Source: Bacteroidales bacterium (lineage in GTDB: Bacteria; Bacteroidota; Bacteroidia; Bacteroidales; Bacteroidaceae). From it: 6,292 nt of DNA. The notes under the pieces were generated by a model. That model was not told the origin of the DNA. It did no database searches and saw only the letters and a list, made by a program, of their open reading frames with translations. Below are positions 6,167-6,292 of this stretch, piece by piece (position 1 is the first letter of the stretch; every line of letters begins with the position of its first letter). The translations under genes were made by a program, and so were the position numbers. Location of the stretch: assembly GCA_004554665.1 (NCBI GenBank), contig SFKY01000098.1, positions 1-6,292 of the forward strand, written 5' to 3'.

Positions 6167-6205
6167 ATCGGGCAAGCATGTGTGAATCTCGTATGCTTGC
6201 CCGAT
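6167..6205. terminator. Long perfect hairpin, terminator after the glycosidase gene
   Basis: ATCGGGCAAGCAT (6167-6179) and ATGCTTGCCCGAT (6193-6205) form a perfect 13-bp stem with a 13-base loop, 75 bases after the stop codon. On the plus strand it is followed by GTTATTATATAT, a weak T-tract; on the minus strand by ATTCGTTTT. It is therefore best read as a bidirectional terminator for the trmD-glycosidase transcript and perhaps for a convergent gene at the right edge. Bases 6092-6166 before it show nothing recognisable. Confidence 0.7.
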
Positions 6206-6292
6206 GTTATTATATATAAGAAGGTGTATCTCTACCTATGACAGCACCTATATATGGTCATGAGAAGAGTCCCAGCTCTCCGATGAAGAAGA

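Noticed and set aside
5291..6175. 294-residue minus-strand open frame over the end of the GH89 gene
   Set aside because: It is opposite a conserved C-terminal domain, has no recognisable motif and no promoter, and its start would lie in the terminator hairpin.

Overview
The window reads as chromosomal DNA from a member of the Bacteroidales, possibly a Prevotella-like gut or oral organism; the genus is a guess. The support is: a TrmD with the GGFAGMVM variant of the SAM-site loop that I associate with Bacteroidetes; candidate promoters of the Bacteroidetes type (-7 box TAnnTTTG, -33 TTG, about 19 bp apart); no convincing Shine-Dalgarno sequences before the starts; and a secreted GH89 glycosidase of the kind common in glycan-feeding Bacteroidetes. 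Coding DNA is fairly GC-rich and the spacers are AT-rich.

Layout: positions 1-233 hold no convincing gene but are dense in hairpins. A probable terminator of an upstream plus-strand gene is followed by two hairpins whose T-tracts lie on the minus strand, then a good Bacteroidetes promoter. Next come four plus-strand genes: a freestanding B3/B4 tRNA-editing-like protein (234-905); an NAD+-dependent DNA ligase of divergent type (1022-2998), preceded by a perfect REP-like palindrome; trmD, the tRNA m1G37 methyltransferase (3205-3891), preceded by a duplicated 34-bp promoter-like unit; and a secreted alpha-N-acetylglucosaminidase (3923-6091), only 31 bases after trmD. A long perfect hairpin at 6167-6205 closes the block. 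The last 90 bases are unresolved and may hold the tail of a convergent gene.

The first three genes are information-processing functions (tRNA quality control, DNA joining, tRNA modification). The fourth is an exported glycan-degrading enzyme that probably shares the trmD transcript. There is no obvious new multi-gene system. The points most worth a second look are the ligase, which keeps its catalytic lysine and zinc finger but has changed several residues that are near-invariant in textbook LigA, and the duplicated promoter/inverted-repeat unit before trmD. All long minus-strand open frames lie opposite well-supported genes and were judged to be shadows.
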